Source of the DNA: Melioribacteraceae bacterium
GTDB lineage: Bacteria; Bacteroidota; Ignavibacteria; Ignavibacteriales; Melioribacteraceae
Length of the DNA stretch: 64,000 nt
Direction: 5' to 3'
Assembly: GCA_021740785.1 (NCBI GenBank)
Contig: JAIOZI010000015.1
Coordinates: 22,315-86,314 of the forward strand
Under the pieces are notes generated by a model, which worked only from the letters and a program-made list of their open reading frames with translations, ran no database searches and was not told the origin of the DNA. The translations under genes and the position numbers were made by a program. Shown here piece after piece: positions 19,710-29,328 of the stretch (its first letter is position 1; each line of letters begins with the position of its first letter).

Positions 19710-20354
19710 ATGCAAAAGTTACGTGTAGAAAGTTTCACAATATCAATAGACGGTTTTGGATCAGGTCCTAATCAAAGCCTTGAAAATCCCTTAGGTATTG
19801 GCGGTACGAATTTACATCAATGGTTTTATCCTACAGAGATTTTTCAAAAAAACGTGATGGGCAAAAATGAAGGTACAACCGGAATTGATAATGACTTTGC
19901 CAAACGAGGATTTAATAATATCGGCGCGTGGATTTTAGGTAGAAATATGTTTGCTCCAAGTCGCGGACCTTGGTTAGATGATAATTGGAAAGGCTGGTGG
20001 GGTGATAATCCTCCGTATCACGTACCGGTTTTTGTTTTAACAAATCATGCACGCGATCCTATTAAAATGGAAGGGGGGACTGTTTTTAATTTTGTAACTG
20101 AAGGAATTCATACCGCTCTCGAACATGCTTTTGATTCAGCCGAAGGGAAAGATGTACGAATCGGTGGGGGAGTTAATGTAATTCGCCAGTATCTTAACGA
20201 AAAATTAATAGATGAAATGCATCTTGCCGTTTCACCTGTTCTTTTGGGATCCGGGGAAAATCTTTTCGCAAATATTGATTTGATTTCTTTGGGATATAAA
20301 TGCACCGAGCATGTGACTACGGAAAATGCAGCACATATAATTATAAAAAAATGA
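19710..20354 (+). CDS. Dihydrofolate-reductase/RibD-C family protein (second of three)
   Basis: The ATG at 19710 follows GGGAGTGAG. The 214-residue protein has SFTISIDGFGSGPNQS, a long tryptophan-rich insert (WILGRNMF then WLDDNWKGWWG), and ends with VRIGGGVNVIRQYLNEKLIDEMHLAVSPVLLGSGENLF. It belongs to a different subgroup from the 188-residue neighbour, so this is probably not a recent duplication. The substrate is unknown. Confidence 0.88.
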   Translation: MQKLRVESFTISIDGFGSGPNQSLENPLGIGGTNLHQWFYPTEIFQKNVMGKNEGTTGIDNDFAKRGFNNIGAWILGRNMFAPSRGPWLDDNWKGWWGDNPPYHVPVFVLTNHARDPIKMEGGTVFNFVTEGIHTALEHAFDSAEGKDVRIGGGVNVIRQYLNEKLIDEMHLAVSPVLLGSGENLFANIDLISLGYKCTEHVTTENAAHIIIKK

Positions 20355-20383
20355 AATTTGAGTAAAAAGGATTGGAGTTTATC

Positions 20384-21310
20384 ATGCAGAAAATAACACC
20401 TTGCTTGTGGTTCGATACGCAAGCAGAAGAAGCAGCATTATTTTACACATCTCTTTTTGATAATTCGAAGATTGGAAAAACAGCCCATCATGATGAATCA
20501 TCTGCACAAGCCTCGGGTCAGTCCGTAGGAAGCGCTCTCACAATTGAATTTGAGATTAACGGGTATAAATTTTTGGGCCTCAACGGCGGACCTCATTTTA
20601 AGCTAAATCCCTCGGTGTCTTTCTTTCTCAATTTCGATCCCTCAAAAGATAATAAAGCAAAGGAGAAACTGGATTCTGTATGGGAAAAGTTATCTAAGGA
20701 CGGTGAAGTGCTGATGCCGCTGGATAAATACCCGTTCAGCGAGCATTACGGTTGGGTACAGGATAAATATGGAGTTTCATGGCAATTAATTCTAACCAAC
20801 CCCGATGGCGACGACAAACCGTTTATTGTTCCTTCATTTTTGTTTGTCGGGAATGTTTGCGGTAAGGCGGAAGAAGCGGGTGATTTTTATATCTCCGTTT
20901 TTAAGGATTCAAAAAGGGGACAAATAGCACGATATCCCGCTGGTATGGAACCTGATACTGAAGGCACTATTATGTTCACAGACTTTTTAATTGAAAAACA
21001 ATGGTTTGCTGCAATGGACAGCGCGCGTGAACATAATTTTAATTTCAGTGAAGGAATTTCATTCATAGTAAATTGCGGCACTCAAGAGGAAGTTAATTAT
21101 TACTGGAACAACCTTTCATCGGTTCCTGAAGCCGAACAATGCGGATGGCTAAAGGATAAGTACGGAGTTTCGTGGCAGATTATTCCTGATGCTTTGCCTA
21201 AACTGCTTACCGATCCGGATAAAGAAAAAGCCGGGAGAGCAATGCAGGCAATGCTGCAAATGAAAAAAATTGAAATTGCAGATTTGGAAAAGGCATACAA
21301 CGGTGAATAA
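20384..21310 (+). CDS. Tandem VOC (PhnB-like) protein with two fused domains
   Basis: This 308-residue protein carries two VOC modules. The first (residues 1-145) starts TPCLWFDTQAEEAALFYTSLF and ends DKYGVSWQLI. The second (about 150-300) starts PSFLFVGNVCGKAEEAGDFY and ends DKYGVSWQII. The two-domain form belongs to the 3-demethylubiquinone-9-methyltransferase-like group, whose real activity is unknown. The ATG at 20384 has a GGAG site. Confidence 0.87.
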   Translation: MQKITPCLWFDTQAEEAALFYTSLFDNSKIGKTAHHDESSAQASGQSVGSALTIEFEINGYKFLGLNGGPHFKLNPSVSFFLNFDPSKDNKAKEKLDSVWEKLSKDGEVLMPLDKYPFSEHYGWVQDKYGVSWQLILTNPDGDDKPFIVPSFLFVGNVCGKAEEAGDFYISVFKDSKRGQIARYPAGMEPDTEGTIMFTDFLIEKQWFAAMDSAREHNFNFSEGISFIVNCGTQEEVNYYWNNLSSVPEAEQCGWLKDKYGVSWQIIPDALPKLLTDPDKEKAGRAMQAMLQMKKIEIADLEKAYNGE

Positions 21311-21383
21311 CGACACTTATATTCTTACACCGATTGTAAATTATACAAAGTCAATAGAATAATATCATAAACTTGGAGTCGAG

Positions 21384-21815
21384 ATGGAAACACAACTGAA
21401 TCCCTATCTTAACTTTTCGAGTAACTGCGAAGAAGCATTCAATTTTTACAAGTCTGCTTTCGGCGGAGAGTTTTCAAATATAACCCGTTTTAAGGATATG
21501 GAAATGCCCGATGCGCCGCCCACACCAAAGGAAGTTGAAAACAAAATTATGCATGTATCTCTCCCAATTGGCAGCAGCATTCTAATGGGCAGTGATGCCC
21601 CTGAAGAAATGGGATTTAAAGTTAACATCGGGAACAACAACTACATCTGTATTGCCCCTGAAAGCAGAGATGAAGCAACGCGACTGTTTAATGTACTCTC
21701 GAATGGCGGTCAGGTTGAAATGCCTATCGCCGATCAGCCCTGGGGAGACTACTGGGGTTCTTTCAAGGATAAATACGGCGTAATGTGGATGATTAATTAT
21801 CACGAAGAGCAGTAA
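21384..21815 (+). CDS. VOC family protein, PhnB-like (third in this run)
   Basis: This 143-residue PhnB-like protein opens NPYLNFSSNCEEAFNFYKSAFGG and ends DQPWGDYWGSFKDKYGVMWM. It is clearly a paralogue of the 18314 protein. It is the last gene of the 18314-21815 run; a palindromic repeat element follows 70 bases later. Confidence 0.87.
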   Translation: METQLNPYLNFSSNCEEAFNFYKSAFGGEFSNITRFKDMEMPDAPPTPKEVENKIMHVSLPIGSSILMGSDAPEEMGFKVNIGNNNYICIAPESRDEATRLFNVLSNGGQVEMPIADQPWGDYWGSFKDKYGVMWMINYHEEQ

Positions 21816-21883
21816 TATAAAATGCAGAATTTATTCTTTATCCTAATCGTAACATGCTGGATATTTTGATCCTGTTGCACAAC

Positions 21884-21998
21884 TGTCATTCTGAATGGAG
21901 CGAAACGGAATGAAGAATCTCAAGACAAGTTTTAAGTTGATAAGTATTTTACGTTAGATTCTTCAACCCGATAAAAACCATCGGGTTTCAGAATGACA
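21884..21998. repeat. Palindromic interspersed element (about 115 bp)
   Basis: The outer arms are inverted copies (TGTCATTCTGA at the left, TCAGAATGACA at the right), and inner arms AGAATCT/AGATTCT lie next to them. A second small hairpin (CCCGAT, CATCGGG) is nested at the right. The element has no coding capacity and lies between two genes on the same strand. The structure is that of a MITE- or REP-like non-autonomous repeat. The remaining 195 bases to 22192 hold only a weak GTCTTA/TAAGAC dyad (22117-22135). Confidence 0.65.
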
Positions 21999-22192
21999 AT
22001 CTTTGAGATGTGCACATACTGAGTATTTGGGCAAGCTTCACTCCAATTCGTTCCACTTGCCACAGTGATAGACGGCTTAAGAATGGCGATTGTTCAACAT
22101 GCTCTCGCTTTAGCAGGTCTTACTTGATTTAAGACGATTAAGGTTACAACGCTTTGCAAAATAAAATTTCATAATTCAGAAGGAGAAAGACT

Positions 22193-22633
22193 ATGTCAAC
22201 AATAAAACTTCACCGCGTTTTTAAAGCATCACCGGAAAAAATGTATAAGGCTTTACTTGATGCCGATGCCCAGGCAAAATGGCTTCCGCCTAATGGGTTT
22301 ACTTGCAAAGTACACCATATGGATGCAAAAGTCGGAGGTACATATAAAATGTCATTCACAAATTTTTCAACAGGTAAGAGCAATTCATTCGGCGGTAAGT
22401 ATCTTGAACTAGTACCGAACGAACTGGTTCGTTATTCCGATAAATTTGACGATCCCAATTTACCCGGAGAAATGATAACTACAGTAACAATCAAACAGGT
22501 CTCTTGCGGCTCGGATGTATCAATTGTGCAGGAAGGGGTACCGGATGTTATTCCACCGGAGATGTGTTATCTCGGATGGCAGGAATCACTTGACCAATTA
22601 ACTAAACTTATTGAAACTGATATACAGGATTGA
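22193..22633 (+). CDS. SRPBCC (AHSA1-like) protein
   Basis: This 146-residue SRPBCC protein has LHRVFKASPEKMYKALLDADAQAKWLPPNGF at the start and CYLGWQESLDQLTKLIE at the end, a typical AHSA1 layout. A GAAGGAGAAAG site precedes the ATG. It is the second of three SRPBCC proteins in the accessory stretch, and its ligand is unknown. Confidence 0.85.
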   Translation: MSTIKLHRVFKASPEKMYKALLDADAQAKWLPPNGFTCKVHHMDAKVGGTYKMSFTNFSTGKSNSFGGKYLELVPNELVRYSDKFDDPNLPGEMITTVTIKQVSCGSDVSIVQEGVPDVIPPEMCYLGWQESLDQLTKLIETDIQD

Positions 22634-22787
22634 CATTAAATTCTTTTTGTAAGTTGTTGAAAACGAGAACATTCAAAAATGAAATGTGCTGCTGTGTTAT
22701 GCATGTTCCCTTTTAGACTTTATAGTTATTGGGAGAAATACAGAAAGTAAATACCAATATATTAATTACATATAAGAGAAAAATAAC

Positions 22788-23381
22788 ATGAGAAAAATAA
22801 TCGTCATATCAATGATTACATTAGATGGAGTTATGCAAGCGGTTGGCGGACAGAATGAAGATACATCAGGCGGTTTTAAATACGGCGGCTGGTCAGCTCC
22901 GTATGATGACGAAGTCCTTGTTAAGATCATGCAAAAACAAATGAAGCCTGCGGACCTTCTTTTGGGCAGAAAAACATTTGAAATTTTTGCTTCTTACTGG
23001 CCGGAACATGCTGACCATTGGCAGGGCATCAATGATGTCACAAAATACGTTGTGTCCAAATCCGTGAAAAAATCAGATTGGAAAAACTCAATTTTTCTCG
23101 AAAACCTTGCAGATATCGAAAAGCTCAAAAAGTCCGAAGGTTCCGATATTAAAGTTTGGGGCAGCGGTAAGCTAATCCAAACACTACTCAAGAATGATTT
23201 AGTAGACGAACTTCGACTCCAAATTCACCCTTTGATTCTAGGCTCAGGAAAAAAATTGTTTACAGAGGGTACAGTCCCGACTGCATTTACATTAATAGAG
23301 AGTATTGCTACACCAAGCGGAGTGATTATTGCCAATTACAAGCGAGCGGGGGAAGTCAAGACAGGTACTGTCGTAGCTTAG
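22788..23381 (+). CDS. Dihydrofolate-reductase/RibD-C family protein (third of three)
   Basis: This 197-residue protein has the start VISMITLDGVMQAVGG, the middle DLLLGRKTFEIFASYWPEH and the NADPH-site-like IKVWGSGKLIQTLLKNDLVDELRLQIHPLILGSGKKLF. It belongs to the well-spread YyaP/YwjB-like branch. It appears transcribed alone between two SRPBCC genes. Confidence 0.88.
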   Translation: MRKIIVISMITLDGVMQAVGGQNEDTSGGFKYGGWSAPYDDEVLVKIMQKQMKPADLLLGRKTFEIFASYWPEHADHWQGINDVTKYVVSKSVKKSDWKNSIFLENLADIEKLKKSEGSDIKVWGSGKLIQTLLKNDLVDELRLQIHPLILGSGKKLFTEGTVPTAFTLIESIATPSGVIIANYKRAGEVKTGTVVA

Positions 23382-23499
23382 GACAATTTACCTGTTATTT
23401 ATTCCCAGGATAAGCTGAATATCTTCACTATAAGTTTAGCTTATAATCATTGGTGACATTGATAGCTGTTATTTAAAAAAATAAAAAAGGAGAAAACTT

Positions 23500-23946
23500 A
23501 TGCAAAAACTAAATTTTTCAATCGTTATAAATGCATCCAAAGAAAAGGTGTGGGATACAATGCTTGAAGATGCAACTTACAGGCAATGGACAGAAGCATT
23601 TGCACCCGGTTCTTATTATAAAGGAGACTGGAATCAAGGAAGTAAAATACTTTTTCTAGCCCCGGGTGAAAAAGGTGAAATGGGTATGGTCAGCCGTATA
23701 AAAGAAAACAGGAAGTTTGAATATATTTCTATAGAACATCTTGGTTTTGTACAAGATGGGAAAGAAGATTCTGAAAGTGAAGGGGCGAAGTCTATGGCAG
23801 GCGCGCTTGAGAACTATACATTTAATGAAAACAACGGCAAGACGGAAGTTTTGGTAGATATGGATTCAAATGAAGAATATGCTGAAATGTTTAGTGGTAT
23901 GTGGCCGAAAGCTTTACAGAAGCTTAAAGAGATGGCTGAAAAGTAA
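23500..23946 (+). CDS. SRPBCC domain protein
   Basis: This 148-residue protein starts LNFSIVINASKEKVWDTMLEDATYRQWTEAFAPGS and ends MWPKALQKLKEMAE, the usual polyketide-cyclase-like SRPBCC pattern. An AAAAGGAGAAAA site precedes the ATG. It is divergent in sequence from the other two SRPBCC proteins here. Ligand unknown. Confidence 0.85.
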   Translation: MQKLNFSIVINASKEKVWDTMLEDATYRQWTEAFAPGSYYKGDWNQGSKILFLAPGEKGEMGMVSRIKENRKFEYISIEHLGFVQDGKEDSESEGAKSMAGALENYTFNENNGKTEVLVDMDSNEEYAEMFSGMWPKALQKLKEMAEK

Positions 23947-24017
23947 AATTGTAGATAACTATCGAGGTCACTATTTTTATGACATCGATGGTTGCCTAAT
24001 TTCGTTCTTTGAAATAC

Positions 24018-24305
24018 TTAAGCTGTTATACGGTTAATTCGAGGGAGCTTTTTGCTTTTCTTTAGTCTCCAAAGATCGTATTTCGATTGGAGATCAAGCC
24101 AAAATTGTGCATCAATACCAAAAGCTTTTTCTAATCGTAAAGCCATCTCGGCACTAATACCAACCGACTCATTTGTTATTTCGGAAAGATGCTTGCGGCT
24201 AACTTTTAAACGTTCGGCGGTTTTGGTGATGGTGAGATTCATCTCTTTTAGAATATCTTCACGTAATATTGCTCCCGGATGGACCGGTTTCATATGATTT
24301 TTCAT
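24018..24305 (-). CDS. higA: HigA-type antitoxin (XRE HTH)
   Basis: This 95-residue antitoxin has the HigA start PVHPGAILREDILKEMNL and an XRE helix-turn-helix (ITKTAERLKVSRKHLSEI), followed by ALRLEKAFGIDAQFWLDLQ. It would neutralise the toxin encoded 12 bases upstream and repress the pair. The toxin-first order is typical of higBA. Confidence 0.92.
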   Translation of the reverse strand: MKNHMKPVHPGAILREDILKEMNLTITKTAERLKVSRKHLSEITNESVGISAEMALRLEKAFGIDAQFWLDLQSKYDLWRLKKSKKLPRINRITA

Positions 24306-24317
24306 AAATATAATCCT

Positions 24318-24599
24318 TTAATGATAATCTGTGTAATCAACATCATAAACATTTTCTTTTTCAAATCGGAAAATAATACGATAATTCCCGGTGACCGTTA
24401 CTGACCAAAAACCTTTTAATTTGCCTATTAGTGCATGAAGCTTATATCCCGGAAATTGCCTTAATGGTTCCAATGTTTTAATTGTATCCAAGACTGTTAG
24501 TATACGTCTGATTTTATCTATTTGCTTATTGGGTAATTTTGACGGATCATCTTTTTCCCATAAAAGCAGTAGTCCTTTATGCATAATAGATTGAATCAT
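24318..24599 (-). CDS. higB: HigB-type toxin (RelE superfamily)
   Basis: This 93-residue HigB protein ends in GKLKGFWSVTVTGNYRIIFRFEKENVYDVDYTDYH, the conserved C-terminal beta-sheet of the family. HigB toxins are ribosome-dependent mRNA interferases. The gene reads as intact. The palindrome at 24615-24633 lies just upstream of its start. Confidence 0.92.
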   Translation of the reverse strand: MIQSIMHKGLLLLWEKDDPSKLPNKQIDKIRRILTVLDTIKTLEPLRQFPGYKLHALIGKLKGFWSVTVTGNYRIIFRFEKENVYDVDYTDYH

Positions 24600-24614
24600 A
24601 ATCCTAATATAATA

Positions 24615-24633
24615 TGTAACCTTGTCGGTTACA
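24615..24633. promoter_or_regulatory. Palindromic operator upstream of higBA
   Basis: TGTAACC and GGTTACA flank a five-base TTGTC spacer as a perfect inverted repeat, 16-34 bases before the higB start. HigA binds such palindromes to repress its own operon, so this is probably the HigA operator. Confidence 0.65.
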
Positions 24634-24676
24634 AGTATTTTCTATTATGAATTGTTTTTTTAAAAAAGGTAAATAA

Positions 24677-24962
24677 ATGACTGAACAAATTGCAAAATCA
24701 AAACTGTGGACAGCCCGCATTATGAGCTGGATAGTAATTCTTTTTATGTTGTTGGACGGGAAATACCAATATGGAAATATCCGAAGTTTTTTTGAGGGAA
24801 CTATCTAAGATTCCCGAAGCAATAATTTTCTTTAATAAACTTAACAATACGAACAAATATTCTATAGCATGGGGATTGGATACTGCAAAGAAGCCAAAAA
24901 CACATCAAAAAAGGATGAAGTTAATTATTGAAATGATGAAACAAGAAAAAAAATTCAATTAA
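24677..24962 (+). pseudogene. Deletion joint: N-terminus of a DoxX-like gene beside the C-terminus of a YdeI-like gene
   Basis: An ATG at 24677 with an AAAGGT site encodes 27 residues resembling the start of DoxX-family membrane proteins (TARIMSWIVILFMLLDG). It then loses similarity and stops at 24808. In another frame, 24771-24962 encodes about 62 residues like the C-terminal helix pair of YdeI/OmpD-associated proteins (FLRELSKIPEAIIFFNKL, then AKKPKTHQKRMKLIIEMMKQ). Neither half is complete. A deletion that removed the end of one gene and the start of the other, with the joint near 24755-24770, explains both. Confidence 0.6.
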
Positions 24963-25048
24963 ATTTATTACCCAAAAGTCAACTCCCGAATGAATAATTT
25001 GTGAGTGTTATCTTTGTAAAATAATTTTGACAGATAATCGGTTCAAAA

Positions 25049-25393
25049 ATGAAAAAATTAATTCAAGTAGAAGAAATTTTCCTATTCCTCTTTTCAATAT
25101 ATCTTTTCACGCTAGAAGATTTTGCATGGTGGGTATTCCCGCTGTTCTTACTTGCGCCGGATATTGCAATGATCGGCTATCTAAAAAACACAAAAGTCGG
25201 AGCAGTTGTTTATAATTTATTTCACCATAGAGCAATTTCGATTGCATTATATATTACCGGTGTCTATTTAATCTCACCATATCTCAGATTAATCGCGATA
25301 ATTCTTTTTGCTCATTCATCAATTGATAGGGTTTTTGGATTCGGGTTGAAATATTTTGACGATTTTAAGCATACTCATTTAGATGAAAGTTAA
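25049..25393 (+). CDS. DUF4260 family membrane protein
   Basis: This 114-residue protein has the DUF4260 pattern: LFLLAPDIAMIGYLKNTKVGA, then YNLFHHRAISIAL, and FAHSSIDRVFGFGLKY ending with THL. Three or four membrane helices are visible. The function is unknown. Confidence 0.85.
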   Translation: MKKLIQVEEIFLFLFSIYLFTLEDFAWWVFPLFLLAPDIAMIGYLKNTKVGAVVYNLFHHRAISIALYITGVYLISPYLRLIAIILFAHSSIDRVFGFGLKYFDDFKHTHLDES

Positions 25394-25410
25394 TGTGAAA
25401 AATCATTGAA

Positions 25411-25457
25411 CCGGGTATTAATTACCCGGAAGCGATAAACCGATAAAGCGATAAACT
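25411..25457. repeat. Small hairpin and triple CGATAAA direct repeat upstream of leuS
   Basis: CCGGGTA and TACCCGG form a perfect 7-bp stem with a five-base loop (25411-25429). Three CGATAAA units follow, spaced about eight bases apart. No T-run follows the hairpin, so it is not a standard terminator. It may be a promoter-proximal control site of leuS or chance. Confidence 0.4.
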
Positions 25458-25530
25458 AGATTCTTGCTATACGAACTCCTTTTTGATAACTTTCTTGATT
25501 AATTTTTTTAGAATATTAGAACGAGTGGAA

Positions 25531-27999
25531 ATGAAATATCCTTTTGCCGAAGTTGAAAAAAAATGGCAGAGTTACTGGGAAAACAATCAAGTTTTTAAGA
25601 CAGATTTAGCTGATTTAGAAAAAAAACTTTACTGCCTGGTGATGTTTATCTATCCTTCCGGATCCAAATTGCATTGCGGACATTGGTACAATTACGGTCC
25701 AACCGATTCATGGGCACGATTCAAAAAATTACAGGGCTATAATGTGTTCGAACCTATGGGTTATGATGCCTTCGGTCTGCCTGCCGAAAATTATGCGATT
25801 AAAACGGGAATACATCCTCAGGATAGTACTTTTACTAATATCGATGATATCAGAAATCAACTTAAACATATGGGTTGTATGTACGATTGGAGCGCCGAAC
25901 TTATGACCTGTGTGCCTGAATATTATAAATGGAATCAATGGTTGTTCTTGCAGCTTTATAAGAGAGGACTGGCTTACAGAAAAAAAGCACCGGTCAATTG
26001 GTGCCCTTCATGCCAGACAGTTTTGGCAAATGAACAGGTTCAGCAGGACGGTTCATGCGAGCGATGCGGAACGATGGTGGAACATAAAAATCTTACTCAA
26101 TGGTTCTTTAAAATCACAGATTATGCCGATGAACTTCTTGACGGTTTAAACAAAATTGACTGGCCGGATAAAACCAAACTGATGCAGACAAACTGGATCG
26201 GGAAAAGTGTCGGTACCGAAGTTAAATTTAGAGTTGAAGGACATGATGAAACGATAACCGTTTTTACTACACGTCCGGATACTTTGTTCGGAGTTACTTA
26301 CGCAGTTTTAGCTCCGGAATCTGAATTGGTTGAGAAATTAACCACTGATGAATACAAAGAAACAGTACAGAAGTATGTTGATTCGGTTAAGAGCTTAACG
26401 GAGATCGAACGGACTTCAACCGTTAAGGAAAAAACCGGGGTGCCGACAGGCGCCTTTGCAATTAATCCGGTGAACGGAGAAAAGGTCCCGATCTGGGTAG
26501 CCGATTATGTACTGGCAAGTTACGGAACGGGAAGCGTAATGGCTGTTCCGGGTCATGACGAAAGAGATTTTGAGTTTGCTGAAAAATTTGGTTTACCAAT
26601 AAGAAAAGTAATACTTGAACCGGGTAAAAATCCCGAAGATAAACTTGAAGAGGCATACACGGATGCAGGTACAATGATAAACTCCGGTGAATTTAGCGGA
26701 TTGAATTCGGATGACGGGATTGAAAAAGTTTCGGATTGGCTGGAAGAAAAAAGTTTAGGAAACAGAAAGACTAATTTTCGATTGAGGGATTGGCTGATTT
26801 CGCGTCAAAGGTACTGGGGAACCCCGATACCGGTAGTTTACTGCGATAAATGCGGCGAGGTACCGATTCCGGAAGATCAGCTCCCTGTTACACTCCCTTA
26901 TGATGTTAATATTAAATCCGACGGCGGTTCACCATTAGCGAAAAATGAAGAGTTCATAAATACTGCGTGTCCGCAATGCGGAGGCGCTGCCAAACGGGAT
27001 GCTGATACAATGGATACATTTGTTGATTCATCATGGTATTACCTTCGTTATCTAAATCCTAATTTTAATGATGGAATGTTCGATACAAAATTGGCGAATG
27101 AGTGGACTCCGGTTGATATGTATGTGGGAGGAGCCGAACATGCGACAATGCATTTATTATATGCACGCTTCATTCATAAGTTCCTTCGTGATATCGGAAT
27201 GGTTAACAGCGATGAACCATTTGCAAAACTTGTGCATCAGGGAACAATCACCAATCAAGGTGCAAAGATGTCGAAATCGAAAGGGAATGTTGTCAATCCG
27301 GATTCATTTATTAATGATTACGGCTCAGATGTTTTCAGAATGTATTTGATGTTTATGGGTCCTTATGAACTCGGAGGCGATTGGAGCGATAAGGGAATTG
27401 TGGGTGTCGATAGATTTGTTCAGCGTACATATTCGTTGTTTAAAAAGTATGAAGGTATTTCAAAAGAAAGTGAATCAAAAGATGCATATGAACTTTCCGA
27501 TTTAAATGAAAATGAAAAGAGTGTGTACCGGAAGGTCAATCATACATTAAATAAGTTTAGTGAAGAAATTGAACATTTTCGTTTTAATACAGCAGTTGCC
27601 TTGCTGATGGAATTATTAAATGAACTAAACAAAAATTTTGAACAGTGCAGAATAGATTTAATTGTCTATTCGCTAGAAAGATTTTCCGCATTGTTGTCTC
27701 CGCTTGCACCTCATCTCGGAGAAGAGTGCTGGGGTTTAATCGGCAGGGAAAAATCAATGTATGAAGACCCGGTTTGGTTCGAAATTGATACAAAAGCGCT
27801 TACGGTTGATAATGTTACAATCGCAGTTCAGGTTAACGGAAAATTACGAGCCAAAATTGATATGCCCGTAGATACTCCTCAGGATGAGGTTAAGAGTGCG
27901 GTCTTTAATGATGATAAAGTTAAAAGTCATACAGACGGTAAAACAGTTGTAAAAGAAATTTACGTACCCAATAAAATATATAACATAGTTGTAAAGTAA
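25531..27999 (+). CDS. leuS: Leucyl-tRNA synthetase
   Basis: LeuS charges tRNA-Leu. From the ATG at 25531 it has 822 residues, close to other bacterial LeuS. Visible elements are the start MKYPFAEVEKKWQSYW, the HIGH-like HCGHW near residue 45, a zinc-binding cysteine cluster (CPSCQ, CERCG), the CP1 editing domain (TTRPDTLFGVTY), and KMSKS in GAKMSKSKGNVV at about residue 579. A frame extending to 25483 adds residues not found in the family. Confidence 0.97.
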   Translation: MKYPFAEVEKKWQSYWENNQVFKTDLADLEKKLYCLVMFIYPSGSKLHCGHWYNYGPTDSWARFKKLQGYNVFEPMGYDAFGLPAENYAIKTGIHPQDSTFTNIDDIRNQLKHMGCMYDWSAELMTCVPEYYKWNQWLFLQLYKRGLAYRKKAPVNWCPSCQTVLANEQVQQDGSCERCGTMVEHKNLTQWFFKITDYADELLDGLNKIDWPDKTKLMQTNWIGKSVGTEVKFRVEGHDETITVFTTRPDTLFGVTYAVLAPESELVEKLTTDEYKETVQKYVDSVKSLTEIERTSTVKEKTGVPTGAFAINPVNGEKVPIWVADYVLASYGTGSVMAVPGHDERDFEFAEKFGLPIRKVILEPGKNPEDKLEEAYTDAGTMINSGEFSGLNSDDGIEKVSDWLEEKSLGNRKTNFRLRDWLISRQRYWGTPIPVVYCDKCGEVPIPEDQLPVTLPYDVNIKSDGGSPLAKNEEFINTACPQCGGAAKRDADTMDTFVDSSWYYLRYLNPNFNDGMFDTKLANEWTPVDMYVGGAEHATMHLLYARFIHKFLRDIGMVNSDEPFAKLVHQGTITNQGAKMSKSKGNVVNPDSFINDYGSDVFRMYLMFMGPYELGGDWSDKGIVGVDRFVQRTYSLFKKYEGISKESESKDAYELSDLNENEKSVYRKVNHTLNKFSEEIEHFRFNTAVALLMELLNELNKNFEQCRIDLIVYSLERFSALLSPLAPHLGEECWGLIGREKSMYEDPVWFEIDTKALTVDNVTIAVQVNGKLRAKIDMPVDTPQDEVKSAVFNDDKVKSHTDGKTVVKEIYVPNKIYNIVVK

Positions 28000-28050
28000 T
28001 ACATAGACCATTTTTACAGAGATGTATTAAAAACAAAAGAGAACAACAAT

Positions 28051-29328
28051 ATGCTTGATTTAAAATATGTAAGAGAAAATCCCGAGTTGGTAAAAGCGGG
28101 TGTTGAAAACAAAAACGAAAAAAATACTGTTGATGAAATTCTAAAAATTGATTCGGAGCGAAGAGAAATTCTTCACGAAGTTGAGGAATTAAAGGCAAAG
28201 AGAAACAAGGTATCTCAGGAAATAGCTCAAAAAAAGAAAGCCGGCGAAGATGCTGAAGATATTATTAAGGAGATGCGTGAAGTTTCGGATAAGGTAAAAG
28301 AATTGGATGAGACAGTCCGCCGGTTAAGTGATGAACTGAATGAATTATTGATTTGGATTCCGAATTTGCCTAACAGCAGTGTGCCTGTCGGAAAATCAGC
28401 AGATGAGAATATTGAAACAACTAAATGGCATCCTAAGGATTTTAGTTTTGAAAATGAATTCAAACCGCTTGATCATGTTGAATTGGGAAAGAAACATAAC
28501 ATTCTGGATTTTGAGCGTGGGGCAAAAATCAGCGGATCAGGTTTCCCGGTATACGTCGGGAAAGGCGCAACTCTTGAAAGAGCCTTGATTAATTTTATGC
28601 TTGATTATCATTTGCAGCATCACGGATATACCGAGGTATTTCCACCGTTCTTGGTTAACCGTGCATCGATGATGGGAACAGGTCAGATTCCTAAGCTCGA
28701 AGAAGATATGTATTATATGGAGAAAGATGATCTTTTTACAATTCCAACTGCCGAAGTTCCTATCACTAATCTTTTCCGTAATGAGATATTAAATGAAGAG
28801 GAACTTCCGAAAAATTTTGTCGGCTACTCGGCATGTTTTAGAAGAGAAGCAGGTTCTTACGGAAAGGAATCCAAAGGATTCCTGAGAGTTCATCAATTCA
28901 ACAAAGTTGAGATGGTGAAACTCGTTAAACCGGAAAACTCATATGTAGAATTGGAATCATTGGTTGAAGATGCCGAAGATATTCTCCGTGCTCTTGAAAT
29001 TCCTTATAGAATTCTTCTGCTTTGCACCGGGGACTTGAGCTTTTCTGCTGCAAAATGTTATGATATTGAAACATGGTCGCCTGCTGAAAATAAATATCTC
29101 GAAGCTTCATCCTGCAGTAATTTTGAAAATTTCCAGGCAAGAAGAGCTAATATTCGGTACCGGCGCTCGGAAGATAAAAAAGTGGAATTTGTACATACAT
29201 TAAACGGCTCTGGTTTGGCAACAAGCCGGTTGATGGTTTCCATTTTGGAAAATAATCAAACTTCCGACGGTAAAATTAAAGTACCGGAAGTTCTTCGGAA
29301 ATATACCGGTTTTGAGATTATCGGTTAG
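28051..29328 (+). CDS. serS: Seryl-tRNA synthetase
   Basis: SerS charges tRNA-Ser. The 425-residue protein starts [18 protein letters not shown], has the N-terminal tRNA-binding coiled coil (about 25-105), motif 2 with [21 protein letters not shown], and motif 3 [16 protein letters not shown]. It follows leuS by 51 bases on the same strand. Confidence 0.97.
   Translation: MLDLKYVRENPELVKAGVENKNEKNTVDEILKIDSERREILHEVEELKAKRNKVSQEIAQKKKAGEDAEDIIKEMREVSDKVKELDETVRRLSDELNELLIWIPNLPNSSVPVGKSADENIETTKWHPKDFSFENEFKPLDHVELGKKHNILDFERGAKISGSGFPVYVGKGATLERALINFMLDYHLQHHGYTEVFPPFLVNRASMMGTGQIPKLEEDMYYMEKDDLFTIPTAEVPITNLFRNEILNEEELPKNFVGYSACFRREAGSYGKESKGFLRVHQFNKVEMVKLVKPENSYVELESLVEDAEDILRALEIPYRILLLCTGDLSFSAAKCYDIETWSPAENKYLEASSCSNFENFQARRANIRYRRSEDKKVEFVHTLNGSGLATSRLMVSILENNQTSDGKIKVPEVLRKYTGFEIIG

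Noticed and set aside
23410..23444. ATAAGCT/AGCTTAT dyad before the third SRPBCC gene
   Set aside because: Seven-base arms with a long spacer in AT-rich DNA; not convincing as a site or a terminator.
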